Of a stretch of DNA of 7,383 nucleotides, positions 1 to 6,437 are shown in pieces. The stretch is taken from contig DKBB01000109.1 in assembly GCA_002451015.1 (NCBI GenBank), positions 1 through 7,383 of the forward strand, given 5' to 3'. Each line of letters opens with the position of its first letter. Position 1 is the first letter of the stretch. This DNA is from Acidobacteria bacterium UBA6911. Lineage in GTDB: Bacteria > Acidobacteriota > UBA6911. The notes beneath the pieces were generated by a model that saw only the letters and a program-made list of their open reading frames with translations, was not told the origin of the DNA and searched no databases. The translations under genes and the position numbers were made by a program.

Positions 1-611
1 TCCATGCGTTCGCGGCTTATCCGGAAAAGATCGGCCAGGTTTTCAGCCGTCTGCCCCATGGAAAGCCCGACGACAGGATCGGTCAGGCCGTGAAGAAGAC
101 CGATGACCGGGCGGAAATGAGCCGGCCGCAGTTTTGCCAGCAAGGCAAATTTTTTCCAACCGCTTCGGGCCCGACTCCATTCGGCGAGGTTGTGCACCAT
201 TGCATTGCTTAGGAACACGGGTGCGTGACTCATTGCCTCCGTTCCGCCGGCAAGCACCAGGTCGGACCGGCCGCTAGCTATGTTGCAGGCGGCAGCATCG
301 ATCGCCTGCATACCGGAAGCGCAGTTGCGCTGCACCGTCCATGCAGGAACCTTTTTCCCGCATCCCAGGCGCAAGGATACAATCCGCGCAATATTGGCCT
401 CATCCGGACCGGGAACGACACAGCCGAGAACAACCTCGTCGAGTTCATCGGGATTGAAAGGTTGCCGCAGCAGCAAAACTCTTCCCGCGGCCACGGCCAG
501 ATCCGAAGCCCTGAAGGGTCCGGGGGTTCCCCGCGCTTTCAGGAACGGGGTGCGGCATCCATCTACGATGTAGACCGACCGGCCGGATTTGAACGAGCCT
601 GTATGCACCAT
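1..611 (-). CDS. FadI-like thiolase (acetyl-CoA acyltransferase), N-terminal part
   Basis: Thiolases cleave 3-ketoacyl-CoA with CoA to give acetyl-CoA and a shortened acyl-CoA, the last step of beta-oxidation. The gene starts at an ATG (609-611) and runs off the left edge, leaving 203 complete codons, about half of a FadI-type protein (E. coli FadI has 436 residues). Near the N-terminus is VDGCRTPF (17-23 region), typical of thiolases. The acylated active-site cysteine is C97 in QRNCASGMQ (94-102), followed by AGGTEAMSHAP. After it comes a long basic/hydrophobic loop (about 145-180) and then GLSMGQTAENLA; this long loop resembles FadI and the mitochondrial trifunctional beta subunit more than FadA. 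An AAGGA ribosome binding site (618-622) lies 6 nt upstream. It sits 82 bp downstream of fadE in the same direction, so the two are probably cotranscribed. The C-terminal catalytic His and Cys lie outside the window. Thiolase call is firm; FadI subtype is likely. Confidence 0.94.
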   Translation of the reverse strand, partial: MVHTGSFKSGRSVYIVDGCRTPFLKARGTPGPFRASDLAVAAGRVLLLRQPFNPDELDEVVLGCVVPGPDEANIARIVSLRLGCGKKVPAWTVQRNCASGMQAIDAAACNIASGRSDLVLAGGTEAMSHAPVFLSNAMVHNLAEWSRARSGWKKFALLAKLRPAHFRPVIGLLHGLTDPVVGLSMGQTAENLADLFRISRERM

Positions 612-693
612 GTGAATTCCTTAATGTCCATTTTGCCTCACCGGAGTCTGCTTGGGAAGCAAAGCATCCCCTTACCGGCAATGGTTCCATTTT

Positions 694-3099
694 TTACAGC
701 TTTACAAAATCATCCACCTGGATTACTTCCCTGCGGGCAACCTCAGCCGACTGCAGGATATCAGCCTCATCCCTGGTGATGATACCCTTGAGCACTCCCT
801 CTTCCGCGTAGGAACCGCTGCCCTGCTTTCTAAGATGGCCTTTCCGAACCGCATCCCGCAGCTTCTGCTCTACAGGCTCCGCCTCCGTAACTTTTTTCAG
901 AGCATCCTCCAGCCGGCGCTGTGGATCGGATATACCAGAGGGGATGAACGCCCCGTCCGACAAACGGTCCCGAAGTTGAGACGGTCGCATCGCGGCTCGG
1001 GCGATGCTTCCGCCGAGGCGATCTCCCGGACGGGAAAAGGGAAAACCAAGCGGAAACACCATCACCCGGAGCAGCCATGCAGCCGGGCGGTTGGGCAGGT
1101 TATGGAAAAGCTCCCGGAAACTCTCCTGGATCGAATGCAGGCTCTCCTCAACTCCCCACTGTAGAAGCGGCCATTCGTCCGGAGGGGACCCACGGTCTCG
1201 GAACTGCTTGAGAAGTGCGGAAACCAGGTAAAGGTGAACCAAAATATCCGCCAGACGGGCCGATATCCTTTCCCTCCTTTTAAGTCCCCCCCCAAGCGTC
1301 AACAGGACAACGTCCGTTGTCAGGGCGAAAGCCGCCGAAAGCCGTCGAGTCGTCTGAAAGTAACGGCGCGTCGACAGAGCCGGTGCATTTGCCAGACGCC
1401 CACCCGTGAGACTGAAAATGAAAGTATGCAGCGCATTGCGGAGAACAAAAGACGTATGGCTTCTCAGGAGCCGGTCAAACTCCTTCAGGCCCAGACCGGC
1501 ATCCGGGTTCGACACCGCCTGCATTTCCTGCAAAAGGAAGGGATGACAGCGGATCGCTCCCTGTCCGAAAATAATCATGGAGCGCGTCAGGATATTGGCT
1601 CCCTCCACCGTGATTCCAATCGGCGCGGCCTTGTATATGCCGCCGAGCATGTTGCGCGGTCCCAGGCAGATGCCGCTGCCGCCCACCACATCCATCCCGT
1701 CATTCACCGCTTTCCGCATCTGTTCCGTGCAGTAGTATTTAATGATTGCGGATACAACCGACGGGCGTTCTCCAAGATCGACCGCACTGCAGGTCAAGGT
1801 GCGTGCCGCATCCATGCGGTAAATATTGGCGGCGATTCGCGCCAGAACTTCCTCGATCCCTTCAAAACGACCGATAGGCATGCGAAACTGCCGGCGCACT
1901 CCGGCGTACGCCCCGACGACGCGCAGCAGGAATTTTCCGACTCCGGTACTGAGGGCCGGCATGGAAACGGATCGACCCGCTGCGAGGCTTTCCATGAGCA
2001 TCTGCCATCCCCGGCCGATCCCGTCCCTGCCGCCGACAATCCATTCGAGGGGAATGAATACATCTTTCCCTCTGTTAGGACCGTTCTGGAAAGGAATGCC
2101 CAGGGGATTGTGACGGGTGCCTATGGTAATGCCGGGTGTGTCTGCAGGGATCAGGGCCATCGTGATTCCCGGTTCCCCGTCGCTCCCCAGAATATGCTCC
2201 GGATCGCGCAGGCGGAAAGCCAGGCCAAGCAGCGTGGCAACCGGGCCCAGCGTAATGTAACGCTTTTCCCAGTTTAGCTTGATCCCGATAATTTCTTCTC
2301 CCTGAAAAGTTCCGCGACAGACAATGCCGGTATCCGGCATGGAAGCTGCGTCACTTCCCGCCTCCGGGCCTGTCAGGGCGAGGCACGGGATTTCTTCTCC
2401 CCTTGCCAATCGGGGAAGATAGTGTTTTTTCTGATCCCCGGTCCCGTAATGGAGCAGCAGTTCTGCGGGACCGAGAGAATTGGGAACCATAACGGTTACT
2501 GCGGCCGGTATACTGCGGCTTGCAACCTTCACCACCACCTGGGAATGAGCCAGGGTGGAGAATCCCAGGCCGCCATACTCTTTTGGGATGATCATTCCGA
2601 AAAATCCCTTTTCCCTTATGAACCGCCAGACTTCCGGGGAAAGATCCTGTTCCTGTTCGATTTTATGGTTGTCCAGCATGCGGCACAATTCTTCCACCGT
2701 ATTGTCCAGGAAATACTGCTCTTCTTCGGTCAGCAAAGGTTTCGGGGATGCAAACAGCCTGTTCCAGTCGGGATCCCCGGTGAACAGTTCGCCGTCCCAC
2801 CACACCGTTCCGGCTTCCAGGGCTTCCCGTTCTGTCCGCGAAATCGGGGGGAGCATTCGACGGAACAACAGGAATACAGGCTTTATCAGAAAAGTGCGGC
2901 GTAATCCCGGCACGTTAAGAACGACAGCCGCAGCCAGGAATACAAGGCAGACGGTCCCCCACCCGAAGCCGGTATTTGTTTCGCCGATAAACAACCAGAG
3001 CCCCAGCAATAAGGCCAGACCGACTGTCCATACAATTAGATTCGATCGGAAATGGACCAACAGCACGATTAAGGCTATCAGCAGTAAGAGAAATATCAT
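694..3099 (-). CDS. fadE: Acyl-CoA dehydrogenase FadE
   Basis: FadE is the FAD-dependent enzyme that oxidises acyl-CoA to trans-2-enoyl-CoA, the first step of beta-oxidation. The product is 801 residues, close to E. coli FadE (814), and looks alike along its whole length. Three hydrophobic stretches at about 2-18, 21-38 and 46-65 suggest N-terminal anchoring in the inner membrane. The dehydrogenase core follows: PPISRTEREALEAGTVWW (84-101), the family signature LTGPEAGSD (242-250), the FQNGPNRGKDVF segment (337-348) and VEGANILTRS (498-507), where E499 is the candidate catalytic base by comparison with FadE. FGQGAIRCHP (511-520) leads into the FadE-specific C-terminal region (DUF1974), which ends VDDFVKL. 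The ATG start is fixed by AAGGAG at 3105-3110, 5 nt upstream. The electron acceptor is presumably ETF or a quinone system not encoded here. No frameshift or missing block was seen. Confidence 0.97.
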   Translation of the reverse strand: MIFLLLLIALIVLLVHFRSNLIVWTVGLALLLGLWLFIGETNTGFGWGTVCLVFLAAAVVLNVPGLRRTFLIKPVFLLFRRMLPPISRTEREALEAGTVWWDGELFTGDPDWNRLFASPKPLLTEEEQYFLDNTVEELCRMLDNHKIEQEQDLSPEVWRFIREKGFFGMIIPKEYGGLGFSTLAHSQVVVKVASRSIPAAVTVMVPNSLGPAELLLHYGTGDQKKHYLPRLARGEEIPCLALTGPEAGSDAASMPDTGIVCRGTFQGEEIIGIKLNWEKRYITLGPVATLLGLAFRLRDPEHILGSDGEPGITMALIPADTPGITIGTRHNPLGIPFQNGPNRGKDVFIPLEWIVGGRDGIGRGWQMLMESLAAGRSVSMPALSTGVGKFLLRVVGAYAGVRRQFRMPIGRFEGIEEVLARIAANIYRMDAARTLTCSAVDLGERPSVVSAIIKYYCTEQMRKAVNDGMDVVGGSGICLGPRNMLGGIYKAAPIGITVEGANILTRSMIIFGQGAIRCHPFLLQEMQAVSNPDAGLGLKEFDRLLRSHTSFVLRNALHTFIFSLTGGRLANAPALSTRRYFQTTRRLSAAFALTTDVVLLTLGGGLKRRERISARLADILVHLYLVSALLKQFRDRGSPPDEWPLLQWGVEESLHSIQESFRELFHNLPNRPAAWLLRVMVFPLGFPFSRPGDRLGGSIARAAMRPSQLRDRLSDGAFIPSGISDPQRRLEDALKKVTEAEPVEQKLRDAVRKGHLRKQGSGSYAEEGVLKGIITRDEADILQSAEVARREVIQVDDFVKL

Positions 3100-3104
3100 C
3101 CGTT

Positions 3105-3110
3105 CTCCTT
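3105..3110 (-). promoter_or_regulatory. Ribosome binding site of fadE
   Basis: The minus strand reads AAGGAG, a full match to the Shine-Dalgarno core, 5 nt before the ATG at 3097-3099. It decides the fadE start and implies strong initiation. Confidence 0.85.
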
Positions 3111-3178
3111 GTCTATACCGATGAACATGAAATGCTGGCCAATAAGCGATCCCACTGTTTTGCTCCGGACTTTCTATT

Positions 3179-3187
3179 ATTGTAGCA
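3179..3187 (-). promoter_or_regulatory. Possible extended -10 promoter element upstream of fadE
   Basis: The minus strand reads TGCTACAAT, an extended -10 (TGn plus TACAAT, 5 of 6 to consensus). It would start transcription near 3172, about 70 nt before fadE. The hexamer at the expected -35 position is poor (CTCCAA). A perfect TTGACA lies at 3188-3193 but has no -10 at 16-18 bp, so it cannot form a standard promoter by itself. This is a pattern match only. Confidence 0.35.
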
Positions 3188-3254
3188 TGTCAACGACGTC
3201 CTTGGAGTGAGGCAGCTTGCTGTTGACTTTTAATATGAATATCAGCCTGAGACG

Positions 3255-3285
3255 GCATGCAAGCGCGCAAGCTTCGCTTGCGTGC
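3255..3285. repeat. Inverted repeat with two alternative stems in the fadE upstream region
   Basis: Bases 3255-3265 (GCATGCAAGCG) pair with 3275-3285 (CGCTTGCGTGC), 11 pairs including one G-T wobble, around a 9-nt loop. A second, mutually exclusive stem forms from 3266-3272 (CGCAAGC) and 3276-3282 (GCTTGCG) around a 3-nt loop. The arrangement arises because the CGCAAGC / GCTTGCG words recur. No T-run follows on either strand, so it is not a typical intrinsic terminator. It could be an operator, a leader structure in a long fadE transcript, or an incidental repeat. Confidence 0.6.
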
Positions 3286-3464
3286 GTACTCCTTATATTC
3301 CAAACATTATTTGTCTTAAGAAATCCGACGTTTTTAATTTGGCAACGGAAACTGATTGATAAAATATTTCTATTCTGAGCATGTCCGGCCATGGATGGAG
3401 ATTAAAACCGTGCATATGGAAGAGATACAAAAATGCACTCAAGCCCGACAGACCTATAGGGGAT

Positions 3465-3494
3465 GCCTTCCAGGAGCCTGTACCCCTGGAAGGC
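3465..3494. repeat. Perfect 10-bp hairpin downstream of the NTF2-like gene cluster
   Basis: Bases 3465-3474 (GCCTTCCAGG) are exactly complementary to 3485-3494 (CCTGGAAGGC), separated by a 10-nt loop. It lies about 115 nt beyond the stop codon of the lipoprotein gene. In the minus-strand transcript the U-rich tract (from 3497-3502) comes before the stem, not after it, so this is not a standard intrinsic terminator; it may be a 3'-end stabilising hairpin or a factor-dependent stop. Confidence 0.55.
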
Positions 3495-3609
3495 TGAAAA
3501 AATACCTGTCCCTAAGAGAATCCATTATTCTGATTCCCACCTGGTTTCCGACTCGGTTTGGCGGTTTTTACAGGAACATGAGTTCAGGCGGACTGCAACC
3601 AAACATCGC

Positions 3610-4179
3610 CTACCAGGCCGGATTTTCAGAAGAACCGATCCATTCCTTCATCTGTTCGTTGTAGATAACGCGTTTGCTGAACAGCCACTGACCGTTCACC
3701 TTGACCATCTCATCCTCATAGTAGCCGTATGAGTCGAGTTGCGCGCTCCGCTCGGGATTGGTGTTCCCGTAGTGGAACCAGTAGGCCCTTCCGGTCGCCT
3801 TGTCCCCGTCGATTTTCAGTACTATGTTGGTGATGTTGTGGCGTCCCGTGGCAGGATATGGTCCCTCATCCACTTTCGGTGCCGGCGCCTCACCCTCTTC
3901 AGATTCGCCTTCAGGACTCCTTTGGAGGGCTTTCTTGATTGCATCCCGTCCCTGGACCTGCCAGCCTATGATATCCAGGATGCCATCCTCTGTGAATGTG
4001 TTTACATAGGTATCGAGGTCGCCGAAATCCAGGGCAAACATATAACGGGCCTGGAGGTCTTCGATCTGGGCACGGTCTTCACCATAGCTGGTGCCGGTTT
4101 CGACCGGCGTGCAGGATACAATCATTACCAGTGACAAAACTGCAAGTGCGCCTAATAACATTCCCATCCATTTTCGCAT
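3610..4179 (-). CDS. SnoaL/NTF2-like lipoprotein
   Basis: The product is a 189-residue predicted lipoprotein with one NTF2-like (SnoaL_4 type) domain; its substrate is unknown. Residues 1-22 form a signal peptide with charged RK, a hydrophobic core, and the lipobox IVSC with C23 as the lipidated residue. T24 at +2 gives no inner-membrane retention signal, so outer-membrane sorting is likely. The domain opens with DRAQIEDLQARYMFALDFGD (35-54), continues with YVNTFTEDG (58-66) and GRDAI (77-81), then TGRHNITNI with R113 and H114, and ends with a strand WLFSKRVIY. The RH pair and the Y46/D51 area match positions that carry catalytic residues in scytalone-dehydratase relatives, but activity is not shown. 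An acidic, Pro/Glu-rich insertion lies at 88-109. I chose the ATG at 4177-4179 because AGGGAG lies 7 nt upstream and it gives a normal signal peptide; an in-frame ATG at 4216-4218 would add 13 residues. It is the last gene of the three-gene cluster. Confidence 0.88.
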   Translation of the reverse strand: MRKWMGMLLGALAVLSLVMIVSCTPVETGTSYGEDRAQIEDLQARYMFALDFGDLDTYVNTFTEDGILDIIGWQVQGRDAIKKALQRSPEGESEEGEAPAPKVDEGPYPATGRHNITNIVLKIDGDKATGRAYWFHYGNTNPERSAQLDSYGYYEDEMVKVNGQWLFSKRVIYNEQMKEWIGSSENPAW

Positions 4180-4186
4180 TTGGTTT

Positions 4187-4192
4187 CTCCCT
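4187..4192 (-). promoter_or_regulatory. Ribosome binding site deciding the lipoprotein start
   Basis: The minus strand reads AGGGAG 7 nt before the ATG at 4177-4179. An alternative upstream ATG (4216-4218) also has a weaker GAGGA-like sequence about 7 nt before it, but that start would put 19 residues, including polar ones, before the hydrophobic core of the signal peptide. Confidence 0.65.
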
Positions 4193-4245
4193 AAATTAAA
4201 TAATTGATAAGCTTTCATTTGTGCATCCTCGTCCTGAAGGATCTT

Positions 4246-5262
4246 CTATTCCCAGCCGGTCCTGGTTCCGTAGGGCAGGACCAGGCCGGTCGCCTCGATA
4301 TCGTAGATCTTTCCTTTTTTGATTTTAAAAAAGTGAATGGCGGGCATATTAAAGTTCCCCTGCCAGGCCGGTACGCTCATCTCTCCTGAACTTACTTTGA
4401 GCTTCATGGTTTTAAGCTTGCTATCATGATAGAAATTGGAAAAACCTACTGCCAGCCCTTTCTGTTCATCTATTACCGGCAGCCGTCGATTTCTGATTTC
4501 AGAGATGTAGCCCCATACCCCCGCGGTGATCTGCCCTTCACATGTATTGGGTACAAGCGAAAGAGCTTTGGCCAGTTTCATCATCTCCGGGTCTCCCACT
4601 TCCGGTGGGGCAAAATCCCGCTTTGCTTCCGGGGCTTCCGTTGATTCCGGGGCTTCCTTCTTCCCCCCAACTGAAATCCCTCCGTTTTCACGTCGCTGGC
4701 ATTCCAGGGCAAAGGGAGCCAGAGTGCCATCCTCACCGGTAAGGGCATCGTAGTAGGAAAGTCCGATGTCCAGCATCCGATCCCTTGGCGTCCTGTCTTG
4801 AGGCGATATGTCTTCTACAAGCCCGGGCCGGGGTTTTATTAAGTTCTCTAAATGTATTTCATTCCTTGGAACTACATGATGCTCGGCTTCTGCGATTTTT
4901 CCGCGCTTAAGAGCCAGTCGAACTCCGAGAAGAATATCCTGATTATTGTTTTCCTTCATCATTACCAGAGCGACTACCTGCTGATTCACGGGATCTGCAG
5001 CGTAAACCTGAAATTCGGAAGGTCCGCCGGAAGCAGTTTCCCATAATCCGTATCCTACTGGAATTTCAGAGGTATTTTCCGTGAATTTTACGTATTGATC
5101 GAAGGGTACTGCCGACGGATCGTGCGCAACCAGGGCCGCCAGGTAGTCTTTCATCAAGTCGACCAGGCACTGCCGGTCGCAGGTTTGAGCTGCCTGCAGA
5201 AGCCCTGGAGCGACTAATAACGATATTAATACCAACGCAATGCCCAAGTGTTTCATTCTCAT
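4246..5262 (-). CDS. Exported two-domain NTF2-like protein (paralogue B)
   Basis: The function is unknown. The 338-residue product has a signal peptide (1 to about 25, MRMKHLG then a hydrophobic core, LLQA before the cut), so it is periplasmic or secreted. The mature part starts with CDRQCL (28-33), then VKFTEN (58-63), GLWET and a GKIAEAE motif (121-127). A second, similar half follows: PFALECQRRENG (183-194), a charged Pro/Ala/Glu-rich linker (199-225), C241, GYISEIRNRR (251-260), GLAVGFSNFYHDS (269-281) and GKIYDIEA (317-324), ending LPYGTRTGW. The repeated motifs suggest two NTF2-like domains; the family may correspond to Pfam DUF8021, which I name from memory. It is a clear paralogue of the gene at 5326-6330, 63 bp upstream. 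The ATG at 5260-5262 was chosen because GAGGGAG (5271-5277) lies 8 nt before it; a longer frame to 5295 lacks support. Confidence 0.87.
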   Translation of the reverse strand: MRMKHLGIALVLISLLVAPGLLQAAQTCDRQCLVDLMKDYLAALVAHDPSAVPFDQYVKFTENTSEIPVGYGLWETASGGPSEFQVYAADPVNQQVVALVMMKENNNQDILLGVRLALKRGKIAEAEHHVVPRNEIHLENLIKPRPGLVEDISPQDRTPRDRMLDIGLSYYDALTGEDGTLAPFALECQRRENGGISVGGKKEAPESTEAPEAKRDFAPPEVGDPEMMKLAKALSLVPNTCEGQITAGVWGYISEIRNRRLPVIDEQKGLAVGFSNFYHDSKLKTMKLKVSSGEMSVPAWQGNFNMPAIHFFKIKKGKIYDIEATGLVLPYGTRTGWE

Positions 5263-5270
5263 TCCATTAT

Positions 5271-5277
5271 CTCCCTC
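5271..5277 (-). promoter_or_regulatory. Ribosome binding site of paralogue B
   Basis: The minus strand reads GAGGGAG, 8 nt before the ATG at 5260-5262 and 14 nt before the next in-frame ATG (5254-5256), which favours the first. An out-of-frame ATG at 5265-5267 is too close (3 nt) to be used. Confidence 0.65.
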
Positions 5278-5325
5278 TTGTCTGTTTGAACACACCGTGC
5301 AATACAGGTGCCGCTGAATGCGGTA

Positions 5326-6330
5326 CTAACGAATGCTCTGTATCCGGTCCGAAATTCCCTGCTCGTAAGTGCTCCATCCGGAGTTCATCCCGTAAGGGCA
5401 TCGGTGAAAGATGGCCTCAATCCTTCGGATATTGCCTTTTTCTATCTTGAAAAGCTCAGCGAGCTGCCAGGTCCAGTTCAGCGAGTCATGGTCGAAGAAA
5501 CCGAATGCGAAGGCAATCCCGCGCTCGCGATCCACGGCTACGAATCGACGGTCCCGGACACGCGATATAAAGCCCATAAGCCCGGCTTCAAACTGTTCCC
5601 TGCAGCCCCAATGAGAGGAATACCCGGTCGCCGTTTTCGGATCCGGCCTTGTCTGTCCGTCAGGAACCGGAACATTCGTGGCCGGCATGCCGTTCTCGAC
5701 ACGATGGCAGTCGTCGGTAAACGGATAATAGCCTTTGCCGTGATCGTTCTTCTGCAATCCCGAAAAGTAATAGTTTGCAGTCTTGATCAGATCCTCGCGG
5801 GATGCCCGTTCGTCCACCGGGATCGCTTCCCGATAGACGGCATGCGGGGCACCCAACTTCTCAACCATCGCTCCTGTAGAGAACTGCCCGGTCATGCCCA
5901 TCGTATCGCTGTCGGGACGAAGGACAATCTGCTCAGCTTCCGTAATCCGGCCATCCGCAATTTTCAGCCGGATGGCGACAGCCACAAGGGGAGCTTCTCC
6001 CTGCTTGTTGGCAGCCCCTTCCCGGGCGGTGCCGAGAAAAGCGATCTGCTGCGTCTCCACATCGGGAACGTAAAACTTGTAGCTCCCCTTGCCGGACATG
6101 CCGAACCACAGGCCCTCATTTCCCAACGGCAAGCGTACGCCGTTTTCCGTAAATTTACAGTCCCTTGCAAAAAGATCGAGGTTCGGCTCGTTCTCCAGCA
6201 TTGCATCCATGTATCTGTCGATATAACTCTCCAGGCAGGCTCGGTCACATTGGCTATTATCGGCATTTTGTGCAAAGGCAGGGGGGAGTAAAACAAGTAC
6301 CACCGCCGCGACAATAAAGCTCATCCGCAT
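5326..6330 (-). CDS. Exported two-domain NTF2-like protein (paralogue A)
   Basis: The function is unknown. The 334-residue product has a clear signal peptide (1-20, ending PPAFA before QN). The mature protein begins with CDRACL (28-33), like its neighbour. Half one contains FARDCKFTENG (54-64), GLWFG, and ADGRITEAE (125-133); half two contains FTDDCHRVENG (204-214), C243, GFISRVRDRR (253-262), GIAFAFGFFDHDS (271-283), EKGNIRRIEA (297-306) and CPYGMNSGW (311-319). The recurrence of F-x-x-D-C-x-x-x-ENG and of a G-x-I-x-x-x-E strand motif points to an internal duplication of an NTF2-like domain. Six cysteines remain after signal removal (28, 32, 58, 208, 243, 311); C58 and C311 are absent from the paralogue. 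It is the first gene of the cluster, with AAGGAG 7 nt before its ATG and a plausible promoter upstream. Long open frames on the opposite strand are shadows. Confidence 0.88.
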   Translation of the reverse strand: MRMSFIVAAVVLVLLPPAFAQNADNSQCDRACLESYIDRYMDAMLENEPNLDLFARDCKFTENGVRLPLGNEGLWFGMSGKGSYKFYVPDVETQQIAFLGTAREGAANKQGEAPLVAVAIRLKIADGRITEAEQIVLRPDSDTMGMTGQFSTGAMVEKLGAPHAVYREAIPVDERASREDLIKTANYYFSGLQKNDHGKGYYPFTDDCHRVENGMPATNVPVPDGQTRPDPKTATGYSSHWGCREQFEAGLMGFISRVRDRRFVAVDRERGIAFAFGFFDHDSLNWTWQLAELFKIEKGNIRRIEAIFHRCPYGMNSGWSTYEQGISDRIQSIR

Positions 6331-6337
6331 AATACGT

Positions 6338-6343
6338 CTCCTT
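6338..6343 (-). promoter_or_regulatory. Ribosome binding site of paralogue A
   Basis: The minus strand reads AAGGAG 7 nt before the ATG at 6328-6330, the best-spaced site in the cluster. It fixes the start of the first gene of the predicted operon. Confidence 0.8.
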
Positions 6344-6393
6344 AATTATTTAAAAGTGCCGAATAAAGTATCGTTCAGGATTGCCAGGACGCC

Positions 6394-6423
6394 ATCATAA
6401 TGGAGAGGATGAGAGACAATCAA
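6394..6423 (-). promoter_or_regulatory. Probable promoter of the NTF2-like gene cluster
   Basis: On the minus strand a -35 TTGATT (6418-6423, 4 of 6) is followed after 18 bp by a -10 TATGAT (6394-6399, 5 of 6). Transcription would start near 6387, leaving a leader of roughly 55 nt before paralogue A. It lies between the REPIN-like element and the gene. No other sigma-70 pair in this gap looked better, but this is by eye. Confidence 0.45.
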
Positions 6424-6437
6424 CCGTAACAGAACAT

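Larger units (their letters stand above)
3100..3609. other. Intergenic region without a gene between the NTF2-like cluster and fadE
   Basis: This 510-bp stretch separates the stop of the SnoaL-like lipoprotein gene from the start of fadE. It holds the fadE ribosome binding site, a possible -10 element, the alternative-stem repeat at 3255-3285 and a perfect hairpin at 3465-3494. Open frames inside it (for example on the minus strand at 3177-3392, or the plus strand at 3356-3664) lack a recognisable domain or a convincing ribosome binding site and look incidental. Its central part (3290-3380) is AT-rich, as promoter regions often are. Confidence 0.7.

Noticed and set aside
225..779. Plus-strand open frame over the thiolase start and the end of fadE
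   Set aside because: It is antisense to the thiolase active-site region, which reads cleanly on the minus strand, and shows no domain.
1234..2277. Long plus-strand open frame (347 codons) opposite fadE
   Set aside because: It lies wholly antisense to fadE, whose similarity to known FadE proteins is continuous across this stretch; the translated product is rich in Arg, Gln and His with no domain, as expected for a shadow frame.
3188..3193. Perfect TTGACA on the minus strand as a -35 for fadE
   Set aside because: No acceptable -10 hexamer lies 16-18 bp downstream (the sequence there is GC-rich, near GTCCGG).
3177..3392. Minus-strand open frame of 71 codons upstream of fadE
   Set aside because: It runs through the hairpin-forming repeat and AT-rich sequence, and its product resembles no family known to me.
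3485..3502. Hairpin arm plus A-run read as an intrinsic terminator on the plus strand
   Set aside because: On the plus strand the stem is followed by A residues, not T, and there is no plus-strand gene ending there.
5308..6291. Long plus-strand open frame (327 codons) opposite paralogue A
   Set aside because: The minus strand has a signal peptide, a perfect ribosome binding site and clear similarity to its neighbour; the plus-strand product has no recognisable motif.
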